Assembly (NCBI RefSeq): GCF_007827695.1
Contig: NZ_VITA01000005.1
Span: 228,799 to 292,798, forward strand
Direction: 5' to 3'
Source: Sinorhizobium medicae
GTDB lineage: Bacteria > Pseudomonadota > Alphaproteobacteria > Rhizobiales > Rhizobiaceae
DNA: 64,000 bases
Both the position numbers and the translations under genes were made by a program. Below the pieces are notes generated by a model, which saw nothing but the letters and a program-made list of their open reading frames with translations, was not told the origin of the DNA and did no database searches. Below, in pieces: positions 63,611-64,000 of this stretch (its first letter is position 1; every line of letters starts with the position of its first letter).

Positions 63611-64000
63611 TCAGAGGCTGAAATTGTCGCCGAGATAGAGCCTGCGTACGTCGGGATTGGTGACGATGTCGTTGGCGCGTCCATGCGTCAGCACTTCGCC
63701 GGCATGGATGATATACGCCCGGTCGATCAGGCCGAGTGTCTCGCGCACATTGTGGTCGGTAATGAGCACGCCGATGCCGCGTGAGGTCAAATGGCGCACA
63801 AGCGCCTGGATGTCGGCGACGGAGATCGGGTCGACGCCCGCGAAGGGCTCGTCGAGCAGCATGAAGGTTGGGTCGGTCGCGAGTGCACGGGCGATTTCAA
63901 GGCGCCGCCGCTCGCCGCCCGAAAGCGCAATCGCCGGTGACGTGCGCAAATGCGTGATCGAAAATTCGCCAAGCAGGTCGTTGAGCTTGCTCTCCCGGCG
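63611..64000 (-). CDS. lptB: LPS export ABC transporter ATP-binding protein LptB (partial)
   Basis: The frame runs off the right edge, so only the C-terminal 129 residues are seen. They include the ABC signature ALSGGERRRLEIARAL, Walker B FMLLDEPFAGVDP and the H-loop region VLITDHNVRETLGLIDRAYII, with the ending RRLYLGDNFSL typical of LptB. LptB powers lipopolysaccharide transport across the envelope with LptFG and LptC. The lptB-rpoN order is conserved in alphaproteobacteria. Confidence 0.93.
   Translation of the reverse strand, partial: RRESKLNDLLGEFSITHLRTSPAIALSGGERRRLEIARALATDPTFMLLDEPFAGVDPISVADIQALVRHLTSRGIGVLITDHNVRETLGLIDRAYIIHAGEVLTHGRANDIVTNPDVRRLYLGDNFSL

Overview
The window is alphaproteobacterial chromosome, almost certainly Sinorhizobium/Ensifer (S. 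meliloti or a close relative such as S. medicae). It is GC-rich. It carries pmtA (phosphatidylethanolamine N-methyltransferase) beside dnaN, an iolR-iolC-iolD-iolE-iolB myo-inositol cluster with iolY, a dnaA gene far from dnaN and next to rpsT, and the lptB-rpoN-hpf-ptsN block. This gene order matches what I recall of the S. meliloti chromosome. No tRNA, rRNA, CRISPR, prophage or insertion sequence was seen; this is core chromosome with small accessory patches.

Layout. 0-5.5 kb: the tail of a YDG-repeat surface protein, an IalB-type periplasmic protein, and an imelysin / di-heme DUF1111 / imelysin operon probably linked to iron. 5.6-16.8 kb: rsmB, an RlpA-like protein, queG with two neighbours, uppP, a 53-residue secreted protein, an NDUFA9-like protein, a DUF1330 protein, pyrF, a histidine-phosphatase relative, pmtA and dnaN. 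17-24.6 kb: rsmI-yraN-gshB-comM, an SH3 protein, a repeat-rich gap, cysK and two divergent LysE exporters. 24.6-30.6 kb: two DMT exporters, each beside a regulator (Lrp and AraC types), with dut and prfC between them. 30.9-39 kb: the iol cluster with three matching IolR-type operators. 39-46.7 kb: a class II amidotransferase, coaBC, an Rrf2 regulator with a flavoprotein, an ankyrin protein, an SDR, ubiB and ubiE. 46.9-51.6 kb: mutM, an enoyl-CoA hydratase, rpsT and dnaA, the last behind a long leader holding a cluster of GANTC sites. 51.8-55.1 kb: an ECF42-type sigma factor locus. 55.2-64 kb: hemW, rdgB, a VOC protein, rph, hrcA, grpE, ptsN, hpf, rpoN and partial lptB.

The most interesting signals: (1) the ECF42-type locus, where both transcription units start behind the same motif, TGTCGG-17 bp-CGTC, and where a frameshifted copy of the sigma gene's 3' end lies between them; (2) six GANTC sites in 139 bp upstream of dnaA; (3) three near-identical GGAA-N6-TTC operators upstream of iolC, iolR and iolY; (4) a LysE gene whose strong Shine-Dalgarno faces ATC ATC instead of a standard start codon; (5) one imelysin of the pair that has lost the conserved GxHxxE histidine.
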